DNA of 64,000 bases from Monosporascus cannonballus (Eukaryota; Ascomycota; Sordariomycetes; Xylariales), in contig QJNS01000080.1 in the NCBI GenBank assembly GCA_004154925.1, forward strand, positions 1 to 64,000, written 5' to 3'. Made by a program: the position numbers and the translations under genes. The notes under the pieces were generated by a model. The model worked only from the letters and a program-made list of their open reading frames with translations, had not been told where the DNA came from and did not search any database. Position 1 is the stretch's first letter. Each line of letters opens with the position of its first letter. This document shows, piece by piece, positions 23,688 to 34,943 of this stretch.

Positions 23688-26213
23688 TTATGACCCTGAG
23701 CTTTTGACTGTCAATTTCCGCATCACGCCAGAGGGACTCGTTTTCGGCATCCCGTAAGACGATGATAGAGAAGGCCCGGGCTCCCGGCGCATCGAATTTG
23801 GATCAATATGCGATCGCGGAAAGAAACCAACTTTGCCCCTTTTCGTCATGCCTGCCCAGCACCAATCGCTCTCATGGGCCCCTAGATGATAACGATGGTA
23901 GCTTAGCCTCATGTGTCTTGAGCGGGACCTTTGTCTTCCCTGGCCGACAGGGTGGGGGGCTCTTGGTCTAGGCTGCACTTACAGCTGATGTGAAAGATGG
24001 TCTCGTTCGAGCCGAAACTCAACCACCCCGCATTCTGGTCTTTGAAATCCCGTTTATCCCACGCCCAGCGGGTCGTGGCCGCTAAACCGCCGTTGCTCAT
24101 CTCCGGCGCGCTCTCCGGCGGCTCGAGCGCCACTAGGTTCGCCGGGAAGGACCCCTGAACACCTTCTTGCCAACCGGTGCACCACTTGCCTTTCCACCTC
24201 TCCGGAAACTCGATACCCACAATCCGCGAGCCGGCCAAGAATTGAAGAACGCCGTCTTTATTGCCATCCGGGTCAGCCAGGGGGCGCGAGCCATATCGTC
24301 TCTCGTGGTTCTTCAAGGTCGTGGCAGTTGAAAGCATTGCCAGGACCGTCTCGTCTGGGTACGGGCTCGAAACCGGCGGATTGGGAAAGTGTAGGTCATA
24401 ATCTTCTATCAGTGGGTTGTCCTTATCCACCTTGCCATAGAGCACCGTAACGCCTGCGACTTCTGGCAGAGGCTGGGGATGTCGTGCGAGGTGCTGAAAC
24501 AGCTGTTCTTCCTTGGTGAAGACTGTTGCGTCGCCCTCATGCACCGTATATCCCTCCTGGGCGCAGAATAGGCAACCATAATAAACAGTATGTGCTGCTT
24601 TCACCTTCAGATGGGATTTGTATACAAACCGAAGACGATAGAGGACGTCGGCTTTACACCAATTCCCGCTCGCTATTAACTGGTAAGCTACATACGCCCT
24701 CAACGCGAATGGGGTCAGCTTACGGTCTCTACCCACGTCGAGCTCGAGCTCCGCTAGGCTATGTCTAAATTCGCATTCCACGCACCGCGCAACGCTACCG
24801 TTTGTACCCTGGTCGTTTTCACTGTTAGACGGGGCATACTCGCCATATCCTAAGACACCTTGCGCCCATGGCGACGGGTGGTAGGATCCCAGGGACTCAC
24901 ATATTCCATCGCAGCTTTCGTGGCTGCGTCATGCCCTCGGTTCTTAAACGTCTGCGCCCCAGGACAGAAACCGTCAAGTTTATACAAGGTGCTCTCGAGT
25001 CCAATCTGACAGTTCGCTTTTGAACGCTTCGATCTTCTATCCGCTACGCTGATAGTGGATTCATTAGCCAGCATAAGACCGGTCTCGAAAACGTCCGTGG
25101 GAGCGACTAGTGGCGGTATGGCCACTCCGGGTTCGGAAACGGCGTGTGAGTCCATTCTGCTTCGAGCGAGAGACGTTGTCCTTGTATCGCTGCTTAGTAT
25201 CGCGACTGTGGCTCGCGGCGCGAAGACGTAGCTGTCGGAGGAACTATATAGGCTCTCCCTGTGTGTGGGCGTTCCCCTTCTTGCAAATCCGGCGACAGAA
25301 GAACAAGTGGTGGTTGGCGGAGAATTTTGAAGGGCGAATTTATCTAGCCTATCCGCTAACAAACCCTGCCTCGCAGTGGCCTCGCTCTCTGGTAAGCTGT
25401 TATTTAGCGGCCATGATGTTGCTTGTGTCTGTTCGTTTACCCATGCCGATATCCGCGGGCTCGTGGTAGATGGTGTAGTTACGGCGCTCAAATGCGCCGG
25501 ACAGGTAGGCTGTGGTATCAAACGGACGCCCTGACGCCCCGCACCAAGAACATCTGGACTGGATCGTCGCCGGCAGTGGCGAGCCGCTGCTTGGGGCGTA
25601 GCAGGCAGAGCACAATTCGGAGGCCCAGAACTGTCTCCATTTCTTGATGGCTGCGATAGTTTCGGGATCTCTGACCACTTCGGCTTTGGCGATGTCGGTG
25701 TTGGAAGACCAGTTGTGGGCGCAGGTTCAGGTGGTTCAATCCGCAATCTCTTGATCGTCTCAAGGAGGCACAGAGCAAAGGCCTTTGAAGCAGCCTGCAC
25801 TTCGGCGAACCGGTGTCCATCAAACGTGTCTACTTCCACGAAATCGTCCAAGTCGTACAGCAAATCTTCCAGAGTTCGTTGCTTTTCTAAGATATCCTCT
25901 GCCTTCGGGTCAGCGACCTTTCACCCGATAACTATCTAGTCGCAGGGTCACCGGAAGGGTCCTCACCATTATCCCCCATGGCTTCCGTAAAAGAGTTCCC
26001 GTATTGGGCGACTCGTCCGTCCCATAAGGGCTGGAGCCGTTGTAAAGCCCGCTCGCCCTCCCTTTCCAAGGCCCGTGCTGACTTGAGCATAAGCTTCACA
26101 ACCCCGGGCTCGTGTCCGCCGGCCTCAGCATTTGCGACCGCCTCCTTTCCTCTCTCGACAACTTCGTGGAAGGGCTGGAAGATGAGTTTTTTCACGTCGA
26201 CAACCATACTCAT
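23688..26213 (-). CDS. Fungal SH3-domain protein with C2H2-like motif
   Basis: Four exons on minus: 26213-25967, 25898-24901, 24808-23983, 23881-23688. Introns have GTGAGG, GTGAGT and GTAAGT donors; the second has a CTAAC branch and CAG acceptor. The exons sum to 2265 nt, exactly 754 codons plus stop. The N-terminal part (1-160) is a helical region (AVANAEAGGHEPGVVKLML; LYDLDDFVEVDTFDGHRF) seen in a family of uncharacterised fungal SH3 proteins. About 160-390 is low-complexity Ser/Thr/Pro-rich. The conserved C-terminal half carries CVEC (424-427) and a C-x2-C-x23-H-x3-H arrangement at about 494-525, then FLAGSRIVGIEFPERW. An SH3 fold follows at about 664-725 (GWLSFGSNETIFHISW then ESDWCWAGMTKRGKVGFFP). 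SH3 domains bind proline-rich partners; the partner and role here are unknown. It is the first gene next to the repeat block. Confidence 0.82.
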
Positions 26214-27520
26214 CTACCTACCCCGCGCTAATCGCCCACGACTGCTGGAAGAAGGGTGCACTTCGATAATCTTGACTAAATGCGAGAGCGATCTGCTCTA
26301 GCATCCAGTGAGTCCAACCCGGGAATAGCGCGAGAGCAATGGTGCGGCAAAACACAATGCCGTGTGATGATCGGTATAGCGGATGCTGCGGAATGACAGT
26401 CGGACGACATGGTTATCCCCGCGTGCAGGAACCTGAACTATTTACATGACTTCTAGCCCGCATGGACCGAGTCTCGGGGACCCTGACTAGCTCCTGAGCT
26501 ATCGATGGGTTGCATTCTCGGCAGGCAGATACGCTCCAGTACCTAGACCATTCCATCCTACCGGGACCCCGTACCTACACGACAAGGAAGCTGTCAAGAG
26601 GCACAATGTCCATGGAGTTGAGCCATGGAACTAGACCGGGGGACTTTACGCTCTCGGGTCACAAGCTGCTAAGGGCCGACGGGGGGCCGCTCTGCAACGA
26701 CAGAGCTGAACCCCGCCGAGTCGCAGGCTCCACGAATCAGGCTGCCCTCTGCTGCATTCCTCCCTGAGGATCGTACTACTCGTCGAGAATCGTTGGTGAT
26801 GGAGCCTGTATTCAATAAACATAGGGCCGGGGCGAGATGTGGGTCGCTTGTCATATGTTTAGAGGTTTCGGGGTGTGGGATGTTCAGCCACTAATATAGC
26901 TCGTTTCACACACGTGCTGGACGAAAGGGGCAAAAACGTGCCTCTGCCACTCAGCCTTACCACCGTTTTGGGAATCTGACGGAATCTGACAAAATGACTT
27001 GACGCGGGCAATACAGTTCGCAAGACCGCATGGTGCTACGTAGCGAATCAGTAGAATCACGTTCGAGATCTAACAGGCGCCTAACTGCAACTAGCCCGCT
27101 AGCTTCGCTTCTCTCATTTCGAGAGAGGCGTTTTAGAGCGTGATTCGCAGCTGTATTGAAACGTTAATGGGCAAGTTATTACACATCGCGAGTAATCCGA
27201 CTATACTACTTCGTGCAAGTACGTGGCGTCAACAAAGGAGGCCGATGCGACTTCGAGCGTATCATCGGCAGGATATATCACCAAACCAGGGGAGTTAGTA
27301 TAGAAATTAAATCAGATGCAACACAGATGCGGGTTTATCCTTTACCACCCTTTGTGCGAGAACTAAACAAGAAGAGATCATCATGGACTCCGGGAACTAC
27401 TAGGTAGTAAAACGAGATCAGTGCAACTAAGTGTTTCAGCGCAGTACTCCGCCGGCCAATATATCCTGGTAAACATGGCCAAGTAAATTGATAAATCACA
27501 TCTCGCTACGAAGCTCTCTT
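26214..27520. other. Intergenic region, no gene seen
   Basis: Upstream of the SH3-protein gene and downstream of the GH31 gene. Only short unsupported frames are present. The part nearest 26213 must contain the SH3-gene promoter. No clear repeat, tRNA or TATA box stood out. Confidence 0.5.
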
Positions 27521-29586
27521 TCACTGCCTCTCGAAAACCGGGGTATAATCCAGAGGCGCCGCAACAGTCGTCGTCCAGCCGCCACCGTCCAGGACGTCGC
27601 CCACCAGCTCGCCGTCGGCGGACAGCTGCCGCCACTTCGCGCCGGCGGGCAGGACGACCTCCCTCTCCCTCTGGCCGGGCTTCAGTATCGGCGCGACGAG
27701 GTACTTGGGGCCGAACATGTACTGGTCGTCGACGGACCACAGGCCCCGCTGCTCGGGGAAGTCGTAGAAGAGCGGGCGGATGACGGGGTCGCCGTGGAGG
27801 TGGGCCTCGCGCATGAGGCCCCGCACGTAGCCCCGCAGCTTCTCGCGCAGCAGCAGGTACTTCTTGCAGATCTCGTAGACCTCGTCGCCGTACGACCAGA
27901 CCTCGTTGTCGGCGCCCGAGAGGCAGTGGCTGCCGCCCGTGGTGCCGTGGCGCGGCTGCTGGGGCTCGCGGTCCCCGTGCAGCCGGAACACGGGGCACCA
28001 CGCGCCCCACTGGAACCACCGCGCGAACAGCTCCCGGAACTCCGGGTCCCGCGGGTCGCCGCCGTGGAACCCGCCGATGTCGGTCGTCCACCAGGGGATC
28101 CCGGCCAGCCCGGCGTTGAGGCCCGCCGACAGCTGGTCGCGCAGGCTGGTCCACGAGCTCGCGATGTCGCCCGACCACAGCAGCGCCCCGTACTTCTGGC
28201 TGCCCGCCCAGCAGCACCGGACGAGGTTGACGACCTTCTCCTGCCCCGCCGCCCTCTGCCCCTCGTAGAACGCCCGCGAGTACTGCACCGGGTAGATATT
28301 GCCGATCATGAGGTCCGGGCCCTGGTGGTACCGGTAGTTGTCGAAGTCGTAGTGCGTGTACTCGGGCTCAGCCTCGTCCAGCCAGAAGATCCTGACGCCT
28401 TTGTCATAGTAGTTCGCCTTAGCCTTCTCCCAGATGTACTTCCGCGCCTCGGGGTTCGTCGCGTCGAAGTGGATGCGGTTGCCCTCGCCTTCCATGGCGA
28501 TCCGCCATCCTCGGTCCTGGCGGATGAGGAGGCCCTTCTCGAGCATCTCCTCATAGTTCTCCGATCGCCGGTCGACTGTCGGCCATATCGATACCATGAG
28601 CTCGATCCCGAGCGACTTAAGCTCGGCAATCATCGCATCTGCGGCATGCATGTTAGTAAAACGACGCTTCGCAGGACCACCCCTGGAGGCTCACCGGGGT
28701 CAGGCCAGAAAGTCGGGTCAAACTTCCACTCTCCTTCGTACGGCCAATGGAAGTAGTCCACCACAATAACGTCCATAGGCAACTCGCGCTTCTTGTGCTC
28801 CCGGGCCACCTTGAGGATCTCCTCCTGGGTCTGGTAGCGGAGTTTGCACTGCCAGAAGCCGAGGCCGTACTCGGGCATCTCGGGCGCGGTGCCGATGACC
28901 TTGGCGTAGGCGCGCACGATCTCGGCGGGCGTGTCGCCGGCGACGACCCAGTAGTCGAGGACGCGCGTCGAGTAGGCCTCGAAGGTGGTCAGGTTGCGGC
29001 CGAAGACGGCGCGGCCCACGGCAGGGTTGTTCCAGAGCAGGCCGTATCCCGCGCTCGACACGGCAAAGGGGATCGACGCCTGCGAGTTGCGCTGCGCCAG
29101 TTCCACGTCCGACCCCTTGAGGTCCAGGTACGGCTGCTGGTACTGGCCCATGCCGAAGATCTTCTCGTCGGGCGCGTGGGACGCCTCGAACCGCGCCGTT
29201 AGGTGCCACGACGCACACCCGGGCCGCGGCCGGAACTCACGCGCCGTGATCCGCAGCGCGCTGCACTTGGGGTCCTGCACGTCCTTGCGCTCCCGCACGA
29301 ACTCCTCTAGCAGGATCCTGCCGTCCTTATGCGAGATGGTGAGCTTGCCGCGGTGCGTGATCTTGGCCGTCACGGTGCCGTTGCTGATAGACGCCTGCCC
29401 GCCCGCGATCGAGACGCTGACATCTTTCGGTTCGGGCACCGGCTCCGTCAGCGCCCAATCCTCGTCCGGAAATTTAGGCTCCTGCGTCGCTCGGACTCTG
29501 AAGGCGTTGGGGCCCCAGGCCTCGACGCGTAGGGTCTCGGAGTCATATCGGTACTCCAGTGTCTTCTTGTCTGGCTGTGTGAACAT
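27521..29586 (-). CDS. Glycoside hydrolase family 31, alpha-xylosidase-like, cytosolic
   Basis: Two exons on minus: 29586-28695 and 28638-27521, joined across a 56-nt intron (GTGAGC donor, ACTAAC branch, CAG acceptor). Total 2010 nt, 669 codons plus stop. No signal peptide is present (MFTQPDKKTLEYRY), so it probably acts inside the cell. N-terminal beta-sandwich is at about 1-230, then the (beta/alpha)8 barrel. The nucleophile is Asp385 in FWLDEAEPEYT and the acid/base is Asp455 in LLWSGDIASSW, both in the arrangement of YicI-type GH31 enzymes. The family releases alpha-linked xylose or glucose; the DEAEPEY form is found in fungal intracellular alpha-xylosidases that act on isoprimeverose or xyloglucan oligosaccharides after import. 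Substrate is inferred. The gene is very GC-rich at third positions, giving long but meaningless antisense frames. Confidence 0.92.
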
Positions 29587-30939
29587 CGTGGGCGGCTGCG
29601 TAGGGGGTTAGCTGCTAGGCGAGTATCGTATCGTCAAGGCAAGTGCGCCCGTTAGAAGGCACCCGTATCCTGGGCCGTCGGGGGAGGTCGTTAAAGCCCA
29701 AAGCAGCTCGGAGCCGTCAGATTTGCTGCCCGACAGGCCGCCGACGCCGGCTGCATTCTTTACGAGCGTGCTCCGCCCGAGCCTTTTAAGTGGCGGAATA
29801 TGATCGCAGTTCCGGGCTATATCAGCCCGAGCTATGACACCCAACCTCCAGCTTTCACAAGAAACATAGCCACGGCTCGTCTTGTTTTCTCGATATCCCA
29901 CTTGCTCAGGCATGAGACTCGAGCTCGCGGCCTTTACTGGTGCGGGGGCCGCAGCGGAGGCAGCAGAGGGGAACGCCCTTAGAGGGAGCCGTATACTTAA
30001 CTGCGAGAACCCCGCACCGGAGCCGGTTAAGGCAATAAGCTTGAAAAGCTGAGAGCGGGACCCGGGTATGCCCTCCTTTGGTGATGTCCTCCTATAGGAT
30101 GACGTATCTCATAGTTTAGGTGGGGTAAGTAGATTCCAAAGAACACTAATCGATCTCAAGGTAGATCGAAACTGATGGCTATATCGAAGGTGAGAATCAT
30201 CAAGGTCCTTGGAGATTTTGTTGAATGGAAACTATCGTTGTCTGTTTACCCCCTTTATGGGTTACTTGCAATTGTAGTCCCCCAGACACCACTATGCAGC
30301 TTTAACGACTGAGGAGGTCTTGACAGGATCACTTAGTATGCTGTGCTCAGGAGATCAACAAACTTCTGATGCTTCATACCGGGATTTCAAACTTTTCGCC
30401 CATCTTTTCCCCGAGCCGTCCATCTCTCTGCGATAGTTGGCGGCCGAGCAGTACCCCAGTTTGTCGTTTGGATTTCATCTGTTCTTCCATCCCTCAAGCA
30501 ATCTCCGTGTACTAAAATGTGAGCTAGATGCTCCTTCGTGCTAAACAGAAAGTATGGAAGGCACAAGATGTGACGCCAATGAAGTGAGCAAGACCGTTGG
30601 CGTTGAAGTAGACGCAAGTTATGATTCTAAAAATTTTAGTAAAGGAGAGTGTTATTTACAGCATGGATATGGGAGGGTAGTCCCAAATCTACATAGCGAC
30701 AGGTGTGGAGCGTCCCAGCCACCTCATCTAACAGCCACCTTGTTTCTCGACGGTAGGTAACCTTGTAACTACGTTTCAAAGCAAGCACTGCTATTGTCAG
30801 CCTCTGTCCCAGTTCTTTCCGGGTGGTATCTCAAGACCTTAGCCTCAAGGATTCTTCGCTAGGCGTATCCCCAAGGTTGCAGCAATTCGCCCTGCCCGAT
30901 CTGTTCCCTCAATCTGCTATGAGGCTCAAGGGAAATAAG
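29587..30939. other. Intergenic region upstream of the GH31 gene, no gene seen
   Basis: About 1.35 kb. It holds the promoter side of the GH31 gene and the downstream side of the small conserved gene at 30940. Open frames here (for example 29608-29913 minus) have no family resemblance and biased composition. No repeat was noticed. Confidence 0.5.
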
Positions 30940-31444
30940 TCACATCCACCACACCTCACCGGCACCCTTGCCAGCCTGAATTTCCTCAAGGTGCTCATCG
31001 AGTGTCTTGCGCACCCTACTCGCAATCTCTTCGGCAGGTGGCGGAGTTGACGGCTTTTGGGCCCCTGGTTTTACGCTGGACGGCCGGATCCAAGGCACGC
31101 TCGCGGCGCCGTCGACCGAATCGCGGAGCGACGTAAAGACATCATGCGGGTATCCGGCACCCATAATAACGGCCCGTGGCCTGGGGTACTCAACGCCGTC
31201 GAGAGTAGGGGCCTCCGAAGAAGGGTCCATTAGCGCGGTAAGAGCCGCACGTGTGGCTTCGGTTTCAGAGCAGATCCGAATCACTATCACCCCGGGTCAA
31301 TAGGTTGTTCGATGGGTAACGCTGGCTAGTCATGTGATGGGTTCTACCTTGGAACTCGGGTTTCACGATGTCGCATGTTGCCTGAACATGTGTCGGGATC
31401 TTGCCGCAGAGAAGTATCGGGATCGGAGATGTTGTGTCTGTCAT
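30940..31444 (-). CDS. Small conserved fungal protein of unknown function
   Basis: Two exons on minus: 31444-31348 and 31283-30940, joined across a 64-nt intron (GTAGAA donor, TAG acceptor). Total 441 nt, 146 codons plus stop. The protein begins MTDTTSPIPILLCGK, has KPEFQVIRI across the splice, PRAVIMGAGYPHDVF in the middle and SVPWIRPSSVKPG followed by a charged C-terminal helix (EEIASRVRKTLDEHLEEI). I recognise the layout (ILLCG start, central GGGY/GAGY, VPWLRP motif, helical tail) as that of small uncharacterised ascomycete proteins, some described as Rossmann-like. No catalytic residues can be named. Start chosen as the ATG directly before TDTTSP. Moderate certainty because the resemblance is from memory, but the phase-consistent splice supports it. 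Confidence 0.65.
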
Positions 31445-31929
31445 GGTGGCACGCGACACTCCCTCGACTGGGACGCTTTTCGTGCTTAGTGGTCTATAGA
31501 GAGCTTCGCGCTGATATAACTTAGAGCCTGGAAGCATGGACCGACACCAGTATACCTCTTATATGTCCTTCGAACATCTATTGGTAACTCCGCCTATGGC
31601 CAATTGAGCCGGTGTCTATGACACATCGAACTCGATTCTTGGTGATTGGGTCACCATCTCTGGCGTACACCGCTGCGTAGCCGTTGGGGATCTCCGTCGA
31701 ATGAAACTAGGCTCTCAGCGCCCATCGGGTAGCGCAAAGCAGAAATGGGATGCTAGCATTGGGTGTATAATGGGATGATGCCGTGGCTGCGGAAATAGAG
31801 TGCTCTTCGATTAGTAAAGTCCCCCAAAGTGTGGGGTCTCTGCTGACATCTTTTACATTCGCTTCCGCGAGCTACCGGCCTGCCGCTGGGTCGATGATCC
31901 TGCAGCGGGATGTTCCGCTCATGCACTAA
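31445..31929. other. Intergenic region, no gene seen
   Basis: Upstream of the small conserved gene. Normal base composition, no supportable coding frame and no repeat noticed. Confidence 0.45.
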
Positions 31930-32345
31930 TGCGCCAAAAAAAAACCCCCTACACTAACGGACATCCCCATGCTCCAATCCACAATATATCTATCAGCTAG
32001 CCGGTTGTGCTATAATACATCAAATACGGAAAAACCACGTAAGTAAAAGGTATATATTCTGTTACCAAACTACACAAACAGTACGCGTACAATAACATAA
32101 TTAAAATAGCCGAAAACAAAAAAATTCACTAGCATTACTTATTGCTTTTCGCAAACTTTATATAAACTTATTTTTAAACAAAAAATTCGAAATTACTAGT
32201 CTTTTAGATTGCTTTCAGTCTTATAAGAAAACCTTACATTTAACTTAGAACAAATTTAACGCTTTACGACAATATATAGTGCTCGTTTTTTAACTTTAAT
32301 TAGGGACAAAGATTTATAAGTAAAGCTATTACTTTGATTTAAGGC
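31930..32345. repeat. AT-rich island, probable RIP-mutated repeat scar
   Basis: A 400-bp patch of AT-rich, stop-filled sequence with sharp borders in otherwise normal DNA. Its left edge reads CCCCCTACACTAACGGACAT, which recalls the ends of fungal pogo/Fot1-type DNA transposons. I could not find a matching inverted terminal repeat on the right, and no transposase motif is readable. A truncated, mutated transposon end is the best guess. Confidence 0.4.
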
Positions 32346-34867
32346 GGAGAGTTACGGACTGGTCCCCCTTAAGCGGCTTCCAACTATGCACTTGTCGTTG
32401 GAGTGCATATGCAGCTGTAAGCACCCAGTTGATCGCTACTGCAGTGATCAATCACCAGTCTTTTGCCCCCCGGCGCAATGGTGCGGGGTGCAGCCATAAC
32501 ACGGAGTGGATTAGTAGGCGTGTACGGGTCCTTTTGGCGCATTGGTGTATTGGGTATAGCGTAGTACGGCTCGGGGCCGAACAGATTAGTCTATGTCCTC
32601 ACCGGGGGAAAGATACACCTATTCAGTATATACCGATAGTAATGACTATGATAACCGGCTATTACCTTGGAGATAGCATCATCCATCTTATAGAGGCTCG
32701 GGCCTCGCCTCTGTTCCCTTTCTGGGCTTGATTGTTTCTCACTCAAGTTTTACGATCGTTCACCATCCAGGGGCTTTGACCAAGGATATTGCGGCGAAAT
32801 GTCGCCAGGCGGCAGCCTTCGCTGTGGGCCTCTCCAACACCGAGCCTACGACTTCCAATGCGTACCCGTGGTCCTCGCAGTCGTTAAGCTCCGAGCCGGC
32901 AAAATCAACTGCCGTTATTGCGTCAACCGCACCGACGGCGAAGGCGCTCAGTAGTAAAAACGCCGGTCATTTCGTCAACGCCGCCCACGGCCACGCACAG
33001 ATGTGATGCGTGGCCAAGTGCATCTGCCCACCATGGAGACAGATGGTTCGAGGCCGCGGACTTTATGACAGCGGGTCTCGGATAAAATCCGAATGTAACG
33101 CCATATGCGTGGGCTAGAATACAGCCAAGCTCCCCATGATGACTCAGGATGCCCGAGGCCCCGCCGCCAGCGCGCTAGGGCCGTCAGGGGCATATATAGA
33201 GCAAGATGTTGACTTAATGTTAACGTATTATGGATCGGCCGTCTCCGAAGCGCAATAAGGGGTACACCATATCTTAACATACTAGACCTTACTATATACG
33301 TAACTAGTAACGTTTCAATAGTTATTATTCAGCCACACCCTGTTGTGAAACCTAGGTTCTGAATTTGTTCTATCAGCCCTATAAAGGGCTAGTATCAAAC
33401 ATCTTCAGTACCGCTTTCTCTCAGCTACAGCTGCATTCTCATGTATTCAAGGAGGCTTCACCACCTTGCTTACTTTTCTTAAGACCTTCTAGAGGTTAGC
33501 TTGATAAGTTATTCTTCTTCAACTGCAGATGCTTCAGTGTGCGATGTCAGGGCCTCATACCTGTACTCCCCTCCGTAGACACTGAGGATAAATCAACTTC
33601 CGCTTCTTTGCTTCAGTAGGCCGACATCAAATTACAGCCATATCCCATATGCCAAGGCATTTAGATCTTTATATCGGATGTATGAAATAGGTGCTGGAGG
33701 AGTTGTACACATCGATAACTGGAAACTGCTAGCCATCAATGAATTCACAGGGCATCTATGTGGCGATCTTACAAGGCTATTGCACTAGGACTAGTATATA
33801 GTGTGGTTAATACATGTGATAGCTGGGGGTGGGTTAAGCCCGGAGAAAGAAGGCTCATAGAGTGGAAGCAACTCATCTTCTCTGAGACATATCCGTATCG
33901 ATGGAAGTCCAACAGCGGACAGCTCATCGCTGTAAATTTCGAGGAATCCCGGCGCGTCCTGTTTCGAGTAGGCCTACATCTATCAGGAGTGGTGGGTTGA
34001 ATTACCCCCTCTTCCGTTATGCCCATAGTTTTGGCAGGTTTGGTATGCTAAGTTCCTAGCTCAGGTGTGATTTCTTAGTTTAGGTATGCTAAAGGTGAGT
34101 TGATCCATGAGCCCCAGGGAAGAATCGAACTCAAGTAAATTGTTCAGATTTCTGTCTTCTTCCGCCGGTAGATTAAATATCTAATATACTATCTTCATCG
34201 CTGGTGGAGTGATTCACCCACACTTGGTAAATGGCAAGAACGGTAACTAGTTCGAAAGTGTAGTAATATTTGAGAAATAGATATCTTGGGGAGGGGACTC
34301 GGTTGGAAAATGGCACAAAGTTCATCTTGTTTAGTTGTTGGTGAAATGGGCGTGAGGAAGCGGGCGACTAGGTGAGTGGGGCGCCATCGAGCTAGGGGCG
34401 AAATAGGGGGGAGATCGACTTCATCTCAGCCTTGCACGACCTCCTCATAACCACCAAGGGGAAGGGCCATCTATATACGGTATGACGAGATAAGAAAGAT
34501 GAAAATATTAGGGGAAAATGCATCCTGCTTGAGATTTGAACGCGAGATCTCCAAAAAAGAACGAGCGGGATTGACTCGCTGAAAAACCCCAGGACAGTGA
34601 AGTCTTATGCGGTTTTTAGCATTCGGTTTCGAGCAAACGACGTCATGTTCAAGCCTGGTCCCCGCGGCCTGATTACTACCTACTCCCGAACCGTCAGACT
34701 AAGTGACCGAAGTGCACCTTTGGCCGCCCGGAGGCTCGCCTGATGCCAGGAAAGCTGGTTATTTTGGCCTATAAGTCCTTGGACCCCGGCTTGAGTTTAG
34801 CCTTGGCTTTTCCACCTGGTTTCTCCGGCGGCACGACTACCCAGGACGTGTTTGTTGATTATTCCAC
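32346..34867. other. Gene-poor stretch, no supported gene
   Basis: About 2.5 kb of normal composition between an AT-rich scar and a minisatellite. Open frames at 32429-32731, 32728-33006 (plus) and 32975-33280 (minus) were examined. They have alanine- or serine-rich composition but no domain, no convincing splice partners and no family resemblance. They might be remains of a decayed gene. Confidence 0.4.
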
Positions 34868-34943
34868 CTGGATGCTGAGATGCTTTCACTCCTGGATGCT
34901 GAGGTGCTTTCACTCCTGGATGCTGAGGTGCTTTCACTCCTGG
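34868..34943. repeat. 24-bp minisatellite, three copies
   Basis: Three head-to-tail copies of a 24-bp unit (CTGGATGCTGAGGTGCTTTC plus ACTC) at 34868-34891, 34892-34915 and 34916-34939, with four bases of a fourth. The only difference is one A for G in the first unit. Because 24 is a multiple of three, an open minus frame (34797-35000) encodes an octapeptide repeat PGVKAPQH, but that frame has no other support. Confidence 0.9.

Noticed and set aside
24850..24900. Reading through to the TAG at 24850 as the end of the SH3-family N-terminal protein
   Set aside because: A GTGAGT...CTAAC...CAG intron at 24809-24900 joins the frame in phase to the C-terminal SH3 half, and the full model is a whole number of codons.
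27488..28756. 422-codon plus-strand open frame
   Set aside because: Antisense shadow of the GH31 gene; strong GC bias at third positions keeps it open, and it has Leu/Val/Arg/Pro-rich composition with no domain. The same holds for 28718-29218, 28747-29202 and 28985-29611.
32429..33280. Overlapping open frames in a GC-richer patch
   Set aside because: Considered as a decayed dehydrogenase-like gene, but no motif could be read on either strand.
34100..34580. tRNA-like words (GAATCGAACT near 34123; GATTTGAAC near 34532)
   Set aside because: T-arm stems do not pair and no acceptor stem or anticodon arm could be placed.
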